Source: Nomia melanderi
Taxonomy: Eukaryota > Arthropoda > Insecta > Hymenoptera > Halictidae
Assembly (NCBI RefSeq): GCF_051020985.1
Contig: NC_135009.1
Span: 15,446,606 to 15,510,605, forward strand
DNA: 64,000 nt
Direction of reading: 5' to 3'
Under the pieces are notes generated by a model, which searched no databases, had not been told where the DNA came from, and saw nothing but the letters and a program-made list of their open reading frames with translations. This document shows, in pieces, positions 47,922-61,199 of the stretch. A program made the translations under genes and the position numbers. Each line of letters opens with the position of its first letter. Positions within the stretch are counted from its first letter, which is position 1.

Positions 47922-49791
47922 TCATCTGTGCAAGTGAAAGCTCTTGCGCCTAGCGGCTTTTCTTTCTTTTTGAGATAAGTATTCTTTTCTCGATGTGCTG
48001 CTGTGCAATTCAAGTATATGATTTATTTTTCTAACGATCTCTTCGGCGGTTATCGAATCCGCCTCGAATTCGTGATTTTTGAATTGTCCGGATGATACTG
48101 TTGAAAAACAATTACTTGTCAGACATGAAGTAACAATTCTTCTCATGTGTATCGAATTCGTTAAATAACCGGGAACGCACCTAAAATATTTTCGGATGTA
48201 GAAGAGTGCGGTGTATAAACTAATGTAAAAATTGTCTTTGATCCCTTTGTTTCTGTTATCTCACACCAGGCAATATTGTCTATTTGATAGCTAACTGCAC
48301 GTTGCCTATTCCAAAAACGTCCAGCACCTTTACCAGTCATTATTGGATTAATCTCAATTTTTTCACCTGAGATTCCCAAACAAATTTCAGTCTTTGTTCT
48401 GACTTTGTTAATTATGTATACCCTATACAACAAACACAAGCATTAATTTTGAATTGTAATTGGAAGTAAGCAATACGTTTATAATAACGAAATGCCTGTA
48501 TGATTGGTATAATGGAGCTTCCATGGCAGTAGTGTGACCTTCCATTTTTGCCAAGTCTTCGGCAACTTCTTTCTGTTCTTCATTCTGCCTTTCCAGAAAA
48601 TTGTCTTCGTCTTTCGTTTCTACATGAGCAGCCATATTGTGTCTGGCTCTATCGCTTGGTTTCATTTCGGTAAGACCGAGCGTCGTGAATTCAAATTTAG
48701 AAATAGCTTCTCTCGGATCTAGGCAAGGTAAATCCCAATCGACTTCGCCGTCATCTTCCGTGAAGTATAAACCGTATCTTGCTATATCCTCCCTGAAAAC
48801 ATTAGTGTACCGAAATATTTTCCAACGACAAATTTGATAAATAACGGTCACGAATTAGAAGGAAGTCGCACTTCAGCTGATGATCTGGATGTTCATTCGC
48901 ATATTTGTAACAAATTAATCCAATGAAATCCAATACTTTTGCAGTAGCAACTACAACTATTTGTAGAGGGTACGTTCTTTGCTCTTTAGGTAACATACAC
49001 ATAAAAATCCTGTATTTTCTGATAGGAATATCAACTTGTGCCTGCACATAGATTCCTCATAAACAAGGTAACTAAACATTTTAGTAGTCTATAAAGTAGT
49101 CCACAGAGTAAAATGATACGTACACTACCATCAAACTTGGCATATTCCATGAACGGATTTTGTGGTAAGTTTGGACACTTCTCAAGTTGCTCGGATAAAA
49201 GAGAATGCCTCTTACTAGGTTGACCAGTCTTTTTACGAAAGTCTTTTCTTTGAAATAACTCTGATTGTTGGCTAAGAGACATCGCAGGATTGTGTTCCCA
49301 CTTTATATTTACTTTGGCAGCTTTCTTTCTCTCGAGATCCATTTTCTCCAATCTTTTAGCAGTGTTAGACCGTTCTCTGTGACTATATTCTATGTGTGTT
49401 ACAATATTAACATTATATCCGTATCTATGTACCCTGAAATAAGAACAATAACATCTCGAAGGTGGAAATTACCCATCTGTACGTCATAAGATTCCACAAG
49501 ACCATCTAGATCTTCATCGTCGCTGTCTTCCATACCAGGATAACAGTGCAACATGCCATTCGACTTTAACTGTTTAGGAATATCTTCTCCGACCATTACT
49601 ATTTCGCATTGACCTTAAAAAGTGCAGTACATAGCATTCAGAAACAGGTGTATAAGAAACGAACGTACCGTTCATTCAAAATACTCAACGTGTAACCTAA
49701 ATAACATCTAAAGTGTACCTGTATTGTCTGTTAGTAAAAAACTATCGCGAATGTGTGACAGGAGCCAATGGTCATTGTCGTAAAACGCCAT
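47922..49791 (-). CDS. Sin1: TORC2 subunit Sin1 (MAPKAP1)
   Basis: An essential subunit of TOR complex 2, which positions Akt and related kinases for phosphorylation. Exons are 49719-49791, 49473-49613, 49124-49389, 48872-49041, 48496-48792, 48181-48422 and 47922-48097, all in frame, giving 454 residues. The N-terminal block is highly conserved (DDEDLDGLVESYDVQM, then SNTAKRLEKMDLERKKAAKV). The CRIM domain spans about 161-255 (VDIPIRKYRIF to LTEM), and a PH domain spans about 316-435. Between them only about 60 polar residues occur where the mammalian protein has a Ras-binding domain. Intron 5 (48423-48495) uses a GC donor (AG/GCATTT). That junction is required to keep the frame and rebuild LYQSYRVYIINKVR. 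Confidence 0.96.
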
Positions 49792-50486
49792 CCCCTTTAC
49801 CTGAAATCTGTTTAGGTCATAAAAAATAATTGCCAAAAATTTCTGTCCACTATTGTCTGAACAAACTCTTCCTCAGTCTTATGAGTATCGTTCTGAACGT
49901 GTAAACACAGATGTAAGATCTGCACAGACGTCTCATCCTATGGGACTTTCTGTCTACCGATCTGAAATATCGACATAGCTGGAAGCGCCCTAGTGCACTA
50001 GTGACCTCTACTCGGGTGAAACGGTTACCTCATGAATTACGTAAGACGGTAACGTAGAAAATAAAAAGTGTGTGTCCAAGATAAACAGCTCGTTTTATCC
50101 TCTGCGTTCAAATCGTTCGCGTTCACAGTAGAAACAGACTGTAATGGTTAGACCATACGACCTTATTTCTCCTCAATCCAATAAATCTAAACAAAATATT
50201 AGAAAAATGACAGTGAAACGAGCCATTGAGTTCCTAAATATAATATCGTAGTTTATCATTTCTAATACCAATATCTACAGGATCTATTTCATTTTCATTA
50301 TGTAAAATATAGGATTACAATTGTTACAAATATATGACGCTGGTAGCGAACGTGTTAAGTTACTCTTTCAAATGACTAATTTCACAAATGGTAATGACGA
50401 TAACAAAACAATAAATACTAAGTTTATAGAACTGAATCGCGTATCGAATGTTACAAACATTATTTGATAAATATTATCTAGTTTAA
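49792..50486. other. Sin1 upstream region
   Basis: Unique AT-rich sequence presumed to hold the Sin1 promoter and leader. I see no gene. Confidence 0.5.
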
Positions 50487-50678
50487 CGCTAGAACCACCG
50501 AACATTCAAACTGACTTTCTCATATTCTTCTGTGGAAACAGTGTTACTATTGAGATTTCTATTTACAATTCAGTTTTCCATTATTGAATGTATACAGTAA
50601 TTTCTCAGAGAATTATCTGTTTCTAATAATTAAAGAATCAATCAAGAATGGATCATTTTAACCTCTCTGGTTCTAGCG
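50487..50678. mobile_element. TTAA element, family B, with duplicated interior
   Basis: TTAA at 50483-50486 is followed by CGCTAGAACCACCG. The right end GGTTCTAGCG is followed by TTGA, a decayed TTAA. The interior (TTTCTCAGAGAATTATC and flanks) is repeated at about 50690-50815, and a family F-like right end follows before 50893. Confidence 0.65.
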
Positions 50679-50896
50679 TTGAACCTCTAATTTCCAATTC
50701 AATTCAGTTTTCCTATTGTTGAATATCTATAGTAATTTCTCAGAGAATTATCAGTTTCCAATAATTAAAGAATCAATCAAGAACTGATCATTTTGACCTC
50801 TGATAATTCTAGTATCTAATTTCCAAGGTCTCGACAAGGAAACATCCCTGGAAACAATAGAATAAACACAATAAATGCCCATAAATCCAGCATTAA

Positions 50897-51122
50897 CACG
50901 TTGAATTTCATGGGGTCACCGGTGACAACCAAATTGAATTACTATAGTTCACTCAATTAAACGATGATTATTTCAAGATACTTCTATATTATAGACAATG
51001 CTACCTCGCGGTGATATTCAGCTAGAACATGTAATAATAATAACGCAATTCAATTAAATGATTTAACAGTGTGTTCCTTCCATTTTCTGTATTTCGCTCT
51101 CTAAAATGCAGCATTCAATGTG
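50897..51122. mobile_element. TTAA element, family A
   Basis: The element is 226 bp between TTAA at 50893-50896 and 51123-51126. The ends are CACGTTGAATTTC and the complement of CACATTGAATGCTGC. The palindrome near the left end is slightly eroded (GGGGTCACCGGTGAC). Confidence 0.75.
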
Positions 51123-54100
51123 TTAATAATCGTCACGAGTACAGCTTCCATCCACAGCCCAGAAAGGCCGTCCGCCATCCGGTTGTTTCTCGAAACAATG
51201 CGAGAATCCCGGCGCGGTTATCATGCTAATGAGAATCTTATCGTCGGATTACACTTTTATTTAATATTTGTCTTTCCACGGTCCCCTCCCTCCCTCTCAT
51301 TGTATCCAAGCCGCGGAATTAATACGCCACGTGTCCGCTCGTTTCCGATTGTCCGTGGGCCAGCCACGCTCGCCATCTTTACGCGGGCTGCGCGCGTGTT
51401 GCGCGCTCCCACCGTTCATTCGGGATCGGGGCTACCGAATTTTACGAATTTCTGACACGCTCCGCTCTCAACAGTCCGTTTCATTTCACCGGCTAACGAG
51501 CGGAATCCTATATCTTCGCCCGGGAACCCCCTCCACGCCAATAAAAATCCGCACGTACGCCGGACGCCCGCGCGTGTGCCTCGGCGTCCATCTCCGGCGC
51601 GATAACGGAAACCGAATTCCGAACTAACGCGAGGAACACTCGGTTCGAAAGGTCACGCGACGAAGCCAATTAACCGAGCAGACAGCGCCGTCGCGAAACC
51701 ACGAAAACCTCCGAAGATCTCGGAGCCAACCGCCGGACGCCGAGTTCCTATTTAGTCGAGTCACGACAAATTTCTCCCGACGACGCGAGCCAGATTTTTA
51801 AGCGACCGGGAATCCGGAATCGTAAATCGTTCCTCGGTTCGATGGACTCGACGCGTGAAACTACTCGCCGGCGGTCTTAGCATTCTGCACGGCGGTTTCC
51901 CGTTCGAGCGCGAATGCTTCGGGGCTTTCGAACGGAACGGCCACTTACTCGCAGGAAGTTTTCCCCGATGACGACGACAGTCGTATTTCATCGCCGCGTT
52001 TACGGTTATCGCGCGGCGCGCCGAGCGCGGGACATTGAGGTGCTTTTCGGCTAATATCGAGCGAGACGGGAGCACGCCGCGCGGAAAGAAGACGCGGACG
52101 CATTCCTCGGACGAGGGAGGAATGTCCGAGAGAGAAGAGCCAGGCTTCGGTTCGCCCTACGCCACTGGATTTTCCTCGCTATTCTTCTACCGTTAACGCT
52201 GTCCTTCCGCGCGAGTCTGTTTCGCGTCATCGCACGTTTGGCGGCCAGACCCGCGCTGGCCTACGAATTTTCCCTGTACTAAGGGAAGTTTTCCTCTTTA
52301 TTGGAATTCAAGCCAGTCATTCGAGGTGGGATAGTCCCAGCAACCCCTTGACCTACGATTGCTTTCTCGACTCTGATCGATACGACTACTTACTTCGCTT
52401 TGATCTATCATTTAGATATCCTCTACGTGCATTTGTCCTGCGTTCGACGAGTACACGCTCCATTTTTCGATTTTATTGCGCGCAGAACGAGAGGGATCAC
52501 TATGCATATGATCGAAGACACGTGACGAGGAGCGAGAAAAAAAACCGAGAGAAGCCTGAGGCTGCGAAACAGGTGAGCGAATGGGAAACAATATGCAAGC
52601 AATACTACCTGCCAGGTGAAACAGCCGACGAATGCGATTCCCTTTGTCTGAGGGTTTTATTCGCGACTGTTTTCCTTTTACCGCTATTCTTGTCCTTTCT
52701 TAGGGGATCTGTCCCGTGATTCCCTCCTCCACCGCGCGACCTCGCCCCTCCGTCGTAGTCGCGGCTCCCTATCTCCCGCTCTTTCCATCTTTGCCGTTTG
52801 TTCCTGTCCCCCTGACCCGCTCCGTAATAACGAGAACCCCATTCGAAGTACAATAGCCGTTCATAAATTACCCTCGAAAACGGTAGCATTAGATCCTGCT
52901 GGATTCACCCTTTATACAAACCGGCGGGCGTACGCTCGCTTAATTGAGCATCCCCGATAACGCGACACGATCCGGTATATCAGGCGCTAAATTTTCCCCG
53001 CGCACTTGGAAAATAACAGACCGCTCGCCGATAGATTCGCCGATTTTCCGGGGAAGTTCAACTGCACCGGCGTCTCCGGATTTCGCCGGTTCTGTCGCTT
53101 TCATCGTTCGTGCGTCTTCGGTAATTGATGCGTGAACCTCTTAACGCACAGTTCTTTTGAAAAAAACCGACCAAGAAAAATCAATTTTGATATACTGCGC
53201 TTTTGTTCCATGGAGAAAGGCTATATTTTATTCCTGAATAAGTAAGTGTTATAGCTTACTGTCGTCCAACAGATGAATCGGAGCCTACGAGAAGAGGATC
53301 TGCAAAGAAGTCAACGATGATGCACAAACGATCGCATAAATACCCGGCCAATTAGTATGCTAATTTCCGCGTAGCGTCTAAGATGGATGCGTCCGTAGAA
53401 AAACAGGCGACGAGCAGATCGCACCTCGCGATTCGCGTAGACGAAACGGGCAGAAGGAAGTTCGCTCGGCGACGGTGAACACCGACAATAAATCCGCTCG
53501 ATAAAATCGAGACAGTTCTATTTCCAAGAGAGCGGTGTCTTTGAGCGGCGGCGACGCTGGCGCGGACGGGAGGTGCGCCGATGAAAGGAAAAATCGCGCG
53601 CACGTCCTTCCGCGTAATATTTTTCTGAGAGGCGGAAGCTGGGGAAGATAAGGCACCCGCGACGTCGGGAACGGGAGCGGAGGCGAGCCGCCTTTCAGAC
53701 GGCGAAAGGGTCGGGGCAATAACGCGGATCTAGATATCGACGCGCGAATTCTCCGCGGACCGGCCGGCGGGGATTTCCCGTTCGGTCTCTTGCGGGACGG
53801 ATAAATGGTATCACAGGTGATTGTTAAATAGATATTATCGGCGGAAACGAGCTTAAGGCCACTTGTAGCCTCACCGTTTCGTTCGAGCCCTTAAACCATC
53901 GTAGTTTTGTATGCACTTTTTATCTTTTCTGAGACTTATCGTGCATTTGCTAGTTTCTCGTAACAATAAGAGCCTTCGTCCCGTGCAACTTGCAATCGTC
54001 CTTACGTATCACGAGAAGGGACAGATTCTCCTTGTCTGTTCACATCTGGCGTCCAGTCACCAGCATTTTTAACTCTCTAGCCCGTCTGTTGGCATGTGTT

Positions 54101-55732
54101 ATCAAGGCCGAAGCGTTTCTTGCTTTTTACCTGCCACGGTCGACGATTGCGAACGGGACGAATTAGTTATTAACGTTAGCAACTTGGAAGACCCAAGAAG
54201 GGAGGGGACTGTGTCTCCCTTCCGCAACCATCTGGATCTAAAAGGGCCAACCGGAACGTCTTCACCCCCGCGAAGACATTGCGGAGGTGTCGTCGAGGAG
54301 GATTCTGGGAGGCCCAGTCAGTTGATACACACAGTTGGAAACACATAGTTAGAAACACAAGTTGGAAACACATAGACAAGTATCAACTCACATAGCACAT
54401 AGCACAGAGTACGGAGTAGGAAGCAAGGATTACAAAGTATCAAGCAGCAATTTCGATCGAGCGCATAGCACTAGAGTCAAAGTCCGCTTCACCTCCTACT
54501 CATTTCTAAGTTTTGTTCCCGATCTTACCTGTGGTCCTTCGAGACATACAAGTTTAGTCGGCACACCACGTGCAAACGCCTACAAAGCTCTACCGCCACT
54601 ACAGTAACCACGAGTAACCAACATCCACCTTTTCGATGTCTAATAATAATAGCAAACACTACAATACGTTCGAGAAATTTCGCAGTCCTCGTCGATGCGA
54701 ACTGTTAGCCGATCGAGCAATCACTGTCTAGTTACGCAGTGCAGCAACTTTGGTTTCCCCCGAATCCGGACAAGATCGCACCCTCTTTCTCGGCGGCATT
54801 CCTCCGGCGTGTCGCGGCGACATAACAGTTCCATTATAACGTACAAGGATTCCCGGGTAGTACGTATCTCGAGGAGACGCGGGTTTCTTTCCCAACCGAG
54901 ACCCAGTGGCCCGGAGCTTTCGGCGATGTACACACAGATTAGACGCTCGTCGAATTTATCGCGCGGAGAATTTACGCTCCCCGGGCGGAGCGGCGGGACA
55001 CGCAGGGGCGTGTGCCGTGGTGCCGTGACGACCGGAAGAATCGCATTTCATCGTCCGCGAAATTGGCTTAAGGCGGAGATCGCAGCGGCGATACGTCACG
55101 GTTTAATTGCCAGCCGGCCGGACTTGTTGGCGTATCAGCCTCTCCGCCGCCTCTCCGAATTTCAATTATTATCCCATTCGTTATCGCCGCTCGCACCGCC
55201 TCTTTTCGGCTCGCCGGGACCGAGCGAGAGGATAAATCGCGAGCGCCCCGCTCGCTGTCGATTTATTTACCACCGACGCCCCGCGACCGCCCGCGGAAAG
55301 CGTTTTAATGCGCGTCCGTCCGCGTCGTTCCATAATTAATGCGCCGGAGGAGGATCGGCCGCCGCCGCGCGGAGGAAGCGTTATTCTTCGAAGAATTTTC
55401 GCCGGCTGGCGGACGAGCCCTGGGGAAATTTGCACGCAACGGTTCCGCGGAGAATTAACGCGTTGGACGCCGCGCGACTTCGCGGAGAGCTGCGCGAAAT
55501 TGAAAAGATACACGGCGTGGAGTTGTTTCATTGAATCGCGTTATCGTTATTGTGTTGGACGTTCGTTGACCTTGAACCTCTTGGTGAATCTTGAACATTC
55601 TCCTATGTTCTAGCCTTTTTTTCCAGTTTTCCTTTCTGACAGTTTCCTCTTCGAACTTGCGCTGTCGAACTTCAATGCGGCACGTCGTGGTCATCAGTCG
55701 TCTTCTCTCTATTCATACTTGCCATCCTACTA

Positions 55733-55905
55733 TGTTCACACTACCTTCACACTACGTTCACACTTGTCCATCTTCACGACGTTCACTCTACGTTCATACT
55801 TGTCCATCTTCGTCACGTTCACGCTACGTTCCCACTTGTCCATCTTCACCACGTTCACACTACGTTCACACTTGTCCATCCTCACCAAGTTCACACTCAC
55901 ATTCT
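55733..55905. repeat. 36-bp minisatellite
   Basis: The landmark ACTTGTCC starts at 55762, 55798, 55834 and 55870, exactly 36 bp apart. Each unit also contains ACGTTCAC twice with small changes. The period is a multiple of three, so frames stay open through it. Confidence 0.85.
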
Positions 55906-56819
55906 CAACATCACGTCACGTTCACCTGCCTTCTACACAAGTGAACACTAGACCTCTCGATTCTCCATCTCTCCACTGTCTCAGCGTTCATTTGATTCTT
56001 CCAGAGGTCACCGACGACGTTCGACGCGTTCACCGGTAAGTCGTCCCAGCTTCCGAGCGATCGAGCGAGCGCGGATAAAAACGAGCTTCGGCGATGAATC
56101 TCAAAGAACGAGAGCAAACGAGAGTCGACCTCCCGCAGGAAGACGATACTCGGCTGCTATAGACCGGTTAGAAGTCCGCGTCGCTTCCGGCGCGCAAAAA
56201 ATCCTTGAAGAGAGCCGTCGAAGGAGGAGGAAGATGGCGGAGGACGCCCCGGGAGAAGAACCTCGCGAGAAGATGAAAGAGGAATGCGTTTATCTCCTCG
56301 GATAACGCTCGATAAGGCCGCTCCGCGCGAAGTCTGCAAACACGGCCCCTTTGTATTTTATTATCCGGTTTAAACAAATCACCGCGCGTCGTTCTTTGAG
56401 CGCGAACGAGCGGGGAGGCTGTCGCGCGCTTTCCCCGCTTGTTCGGCCCGGCGTTGTTCTCGTCGCGGTGCTTTTTCAGCTTTCGCCCGGCCCCCTTGTT
56501 CCTCGCGTCGCGTTGAGACGTTGCACATTTACGGTCGACGCGGAGAACATCAACCCTTCGCGGGCTGATGTGTTTACGGTTCTTCGCTCTGGAGGTTGTA
56601 TCGATGGGCATTCCTTCGACGATGGTTTCACGTGGCGCTAATTAGCCGAGGACACTCGGGAAGCGTTGAAGTATCTTTATAAGATGCTACTGTGATGGTA
56701 CAAGCAATCGCGAAGATTGTCGGAGTAGATAGGGTAGATTCAGTGGAGGGAAGGTGTACCAAGTAACGACAGTATGCTGATTTCTATAAATCCAAATAGA
56801 TTATTCAATTCTCCGATAG

Positions 56820-57100
56820 AATTCAATTAGAAAATTCCAAATTTCACAGCGAAGGATGATTCATTCGCTCGTACGACGAGTGTAGTCGTCTTCCGCAATA
56901 TTAGACGCAGTCACCGCAACGTCATTTTATCAACAACTTTCCACAAGACAATCATTGGTTCTTCCACAATGGATAAAGCTATTGCTCATTCGATGAAATT
57001 GTTCGAAAGCAAGGGATATCTCTTGCAAGCTTCACAAAAATTCCAAATTTCACAGCGAAGGGTGATTCATTCGCTCGTACGACGAGTACAGTCGTCGACC
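56820..57100. repeat. About 65-bp direct repeat, 215 bp apart
   Basis: AATTCCAAATTTCACAGCGA followed by a GATTCATTCGCTCGTACGAC stretch occurs at about 56833 and 57040, with near identity across about 65 bp. Confidence 0.75.
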
Positions 57101-57596
57101 ACCGACGAACGGCAATTTACGTCGGCAGCCTCGGAAGATAAATAACGTCTGATACAAGTATTTCCCGTCGAACGTGATTCGCGACGCCGGACTGCCGCGG
57201 CGAACCGAGCGGCGTCGTAAAATCGAACAAATAGAAACGCGAGAGATCCGCGAAGGGATACCGTGAGCGGAATACGCGCCCCGCGAAGATATGATTCCGT
57301 ATTGGCTCGATACAGCGGCCGTCGACGTAATTATCGGCGGTTGCACACCGCCGGAATTCTCGCAGGCTTTCGCGACGCGAGTCACGCGTCTCGATCGAAG
57401 TTCTCGATGGTAACGTATATTGTAAACGGATTTTTCTTCTATATGGAACTTTTCACCGTGGAATATAGATACTCTTGTGTGTTACATAAATTGTAATAGA
57501 GAGAACCCAGAGAATTACATTAACAATTGTACCATAGCACTTTCATTCAAGATATGTTCGGTCTCCTCTATTTTTGAGTTCAACCTTATTATAAGC

Positions 57597-58030
57597 GTAG
57601 AAATCAGAAAGCGTATATAAATTAATGAACAAAGCTATCATATCCCAATCTGTTACATATCGACGCACTATACAGCATAATGTTACATACAGGACGACAG
57701 TGTTGCTATATCGAATCTAAGTGAGTCACCCCTCGAGCGCAAACACCAATCAGAACTCCACAACGATTCTATATTCACAATGACAATCGCATAAAGATTA
57801 GCAGCATCTGACGATTCTGTCACATTCCATTCCCAAGCGTAGAAATCAGAAAACGTATATCAATTGATAAACAAAGCTATCGTATCCCAATCTGTTACAT
57901 ATCGACTCACTGTACAGCATGATGTTACATACAAGACGATAGTATTGCTATATCGAATCCTAGACTCACCCCCCGAGCGCAAACACTAATTAGAACTGCA
58001 CAACGATTATATATTCACAATGACAATGAC
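57597..58030. repeat. About 242-bp tandem duplication
   Basis: AGAAATCAGAAA starts at about 57599 and 57841, and the following roughly 190 bp (containing CCCAATCTGTTACATATCGA) is repeated with few changes. Each unit holds a TCGAGCGCAAA or CCGAGCGCAAA motif that resembles the family E terminus. Confidence 0.75.
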
Positions 58031-58667
58031 AATCGCACAAAGATTAGCACCGTCGGATGACCCCGTCGCGTTGCATTCCCAAGAATAAGCTGTTCCTCGA
58101 AGGAAGTAACGTCGCCGCCGTCGAAAATCCATCGAGAAACGACTCGAGTTCGCTAATTCCCTTAGGCTCCGTGAATATTTCCAGCAGCGGCATCGTTATC
58201 GGAGCACCGTAACGATCGGTCTATCGACGGACACGAATTTACGTCTCCATTTACCGGAGATCGGCGCGGAGGATTCACCCCCGGAGATAATAACGGCTGT
58301 TAGTATGCCCTTGGCGTGCCGGCCCCGGCCCCGGCGTCCCTGTCCCTCCGTTGGCCCCGATAATTTCGGTCACCCTCTTTGTATTCACCGTAACTTTCTC
58401 CCGGAGGGATGCTTGCCTTTCTCCCCGCGTAACCGGACGGTTTTACAGCGGTTCGTCCCGTGGCCGCGGAAGCCGCCCCGCCGCCCGCTCCTTTCATCCC
58501 GTTCGTTATAAGTAAACGAATTTCACTTGGGACGACGTTCAAAGACCCCCGCTCGTCGTGCGCGGTGACCGAGAGGCAAATTAAATTTGTCCTGGGAGAT
58601 CGTGAAGACAGCCGGATCGTCTTGAGGCCCTTTAGGCGAGGCTTTCCCGCGGAAACACCGAAGCCTA

Positions 58668-58685
58668 GGGGGGGGGGGGGGGGGG
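58668..58685. repeat. G18 homopolymer
   Basis: An uninterrupted run of 18 G on the plus strand, preceded by CCTA and followed by CGCGG. Confidence 0.9.
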
Positions 58686-59333
58686 CGCGGACGAAAATGC
58701 ATCGTTGGACAGGAACGACGGGCTCCGATCGCTTTGGAATCTACGTTGGACGTTCGTTTGCAACGCGTGCTGCTTCGCGAAGGTAACATGGGGTAGTTTT
58801 CAATTTAACCAGTTGAGCGTGGAATTTAGTTTGAAAAATCTCTCATTGCGCGCAATAAAGTCAAACGACGAAGTGCGTACTCGTTAAATGCAGGCCAAGG
58901 GCACTTGAAATATACCTGTAGTATCTAGAATTATTTAGCGTAGGTTGAAGTACTGTAGGATGAATGGTTCGTTGCGCGTGCGTAAGGGCGACCAGGTCGT
59001 ACTGCGACGGACCGCCGGGATGTTTGGAAAATAGTGTGACTGCGTTTAGAAAATCTCGAGTGGCCGAAAGAATACTAGGAAGAGTGTCTGGAACCGAGCG
59101 ACTGGACCGCGAGAAAAGCGTGCACGCGACTGAATTTTGACTATGGACGAAAGATGCGAGCGAGAAGGGTGCAAGGGTGAGAAAGACAGAGTGGATGGGG
59201 GTGCGTGTTAAAAGCGAGTGGGAATGCGTGCGAGAGGAACATTTTGGTGAGAGACAGCGGACAACATTTTTGTGCGTGAGAGTCGTGTGTTGGCCTTCGT
59301 GGTAAGTTGTATTTCTACGTGTCGTCCATATTG

Positions 59334-59695
59334 TTTCCTTATCTCATTAAATACATATATTTATTCCTAATTCTCTTTTCACCGAAGATCCACCTTTTCA
59401 ATATCTATAATAATAGTAAACACTATATATATAATACTTCGTAATTCTGCTATATCGAATCAAACGATGACCGAGAGGCAGCTTTCGAGTGCAAAGGGCT
59501 AAGTTTCCTTATCTCATTAAATACATATATTTATTCCTAATTCTCCTTTCACTGAAGATCCACCTTTTCAATGTCTATAGTTTACTATTGTTATATACAT
59601 ATATATATATAAACACTAAATATATAATACTTCGTAATTTTGCTACATCGAATCAAACGATGACCGAGAGGCAGCTTTCGAGTGCAAAGGGCTGA
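59334..59695. repeat. 170-bp tandem duplication with family E right ends
   Basis: TTTCCTTATCTCATTAAATA starts at 59334 and 59504. Each unit ends with TTTCGAGTGCAAAGGGCT, a family E-type right terminus with a changed TTAA. A related CATCCACCTTTTCGATGTCT occurs at about 54626. Confidence 0.8.
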
Positions 59696-61199
59696 GGGGC
59701 TCGGATACGATCGTTTACGATACGGCGGAGCGTCCCGGGCAGCGAGAGGGTTCCGGGGGGGAGCCGAACGATAATAAGGAGTAATCGAAAACAGTAGGAA
59801 ACTCTGATTGCGAGCGATTTGGCTGTCTACTCGAAAACACTTTCCGGGAAAGCGGCCAGCCAGCTGGCGGAGGGAACGCGCCCGGCCGGAAGTTCCCCGG
59901 CAAACTCGCCGGAGATTCGCCCGTGGCGGGTAAACTTTTTAAGGAGATCGTTCGCGTCTCCCTTAACTTTCGTTCCGTTCCGTCGCTCGTGCCTCGGGCC
60001 AGCCCTCCGTGCCACCGTAAATATTTACATATATCATAGGCACGAGGCAGGAAACAAATGTCGCTTCCCGTGACCCGGCCCGGCTCGTTCCGCGACCGTT
60101 CTTTAACCCTAAAACTACCGAGCACTTCGATTCACTTGTCTACGTCTTGTAGGAAAACGTCGAATGTTTCCGGTGAAAAGCCTCCGAGTGCAAAGGGTTG
60201 GAATCTCTCAGCTGGAGATCGCAAAATTCCGATGCGTGGAAAATCTAACGATTTTAGGGTAGGTTCCTTAAAATTCATTGAAATACTTAGAACTGCTGCA
60301 ATATTGGAGCCTACGGAGTTCAAAGGGTTAAACGAAAGTTTCAAAAAGTATCTTTCGACAGCTTCAGTGACAGCGTTAACAGAATTTATTAGGCTAATTG
60401 GTTCGAATAAATAGTTTCTTCGAAGCTATCGGAATAACGTCGAGCATTGATAGTAGACAATCATGATGCTACCGATATTGCGCACAATAGACGCGGTGCT
60501 TTCCATCCTTCCGTCGAACAATCAAATATACAAACAATCAAGATGACGTTCGATCGACGCTGCGTACCTGAAAATTCCGTCTAAATCGGAAGAGTTCGAT
60601 CGGAAAACTGCCCACGATAAGTGAAGCATAATGATACGTCCATATCAGTGAAATCTCACTCGTCTGTCATCGATGTTTAACTTTAGCGAACGCGAACAGG
60701 GAGTATCGCTATATACAGGTATCATTCAGGATAAAACAGCAAGTTAGATTCTCAAGACAAAGCAATGCGTACGTTTCTCGCGTGAAATCATCGACTTCCG
60801 TCGAGCGGACCGAGCACCGCGACACCGGAATCATCTGTTACGCAGTTCGGAGTGGCTACAAAGCGCAGCATTTTTTCCCGCTCGAACAGCCGTCCCGTAA
60901 AGCCCTGCTCCGCGACGGCGCTCCCTCGAACTTTCGCCCTAACGAAGTTTGTACGCTCCACCCCGTATTTTCTTTGCCTGATACTTCGGGGCCAACGGGC
61001 CGCCTCTATCCCATTACGCAACGAGATTACGGTGTAGCCGGAGAAAAATATTTTATGCCTCCTCTTCCGTTGTGCCGCGAGTTTCCCGATTGACCCAACT
61101 TTCTTTCTCCTCGCGAAGATTCTTCGACGCTATCCACCGCCGCGCCGAGCATTTTCAAATCGACGATTCTACGACTGGAACGTTTGTCCCATCGATTAA

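Noticed and set aside
54695..55339. 214-codon plus-strand open frame
   Set aside because: Arg/Ser/Pro-rich, with other open frames on both strands over the same CpG-rich bases and no domain resemblance.
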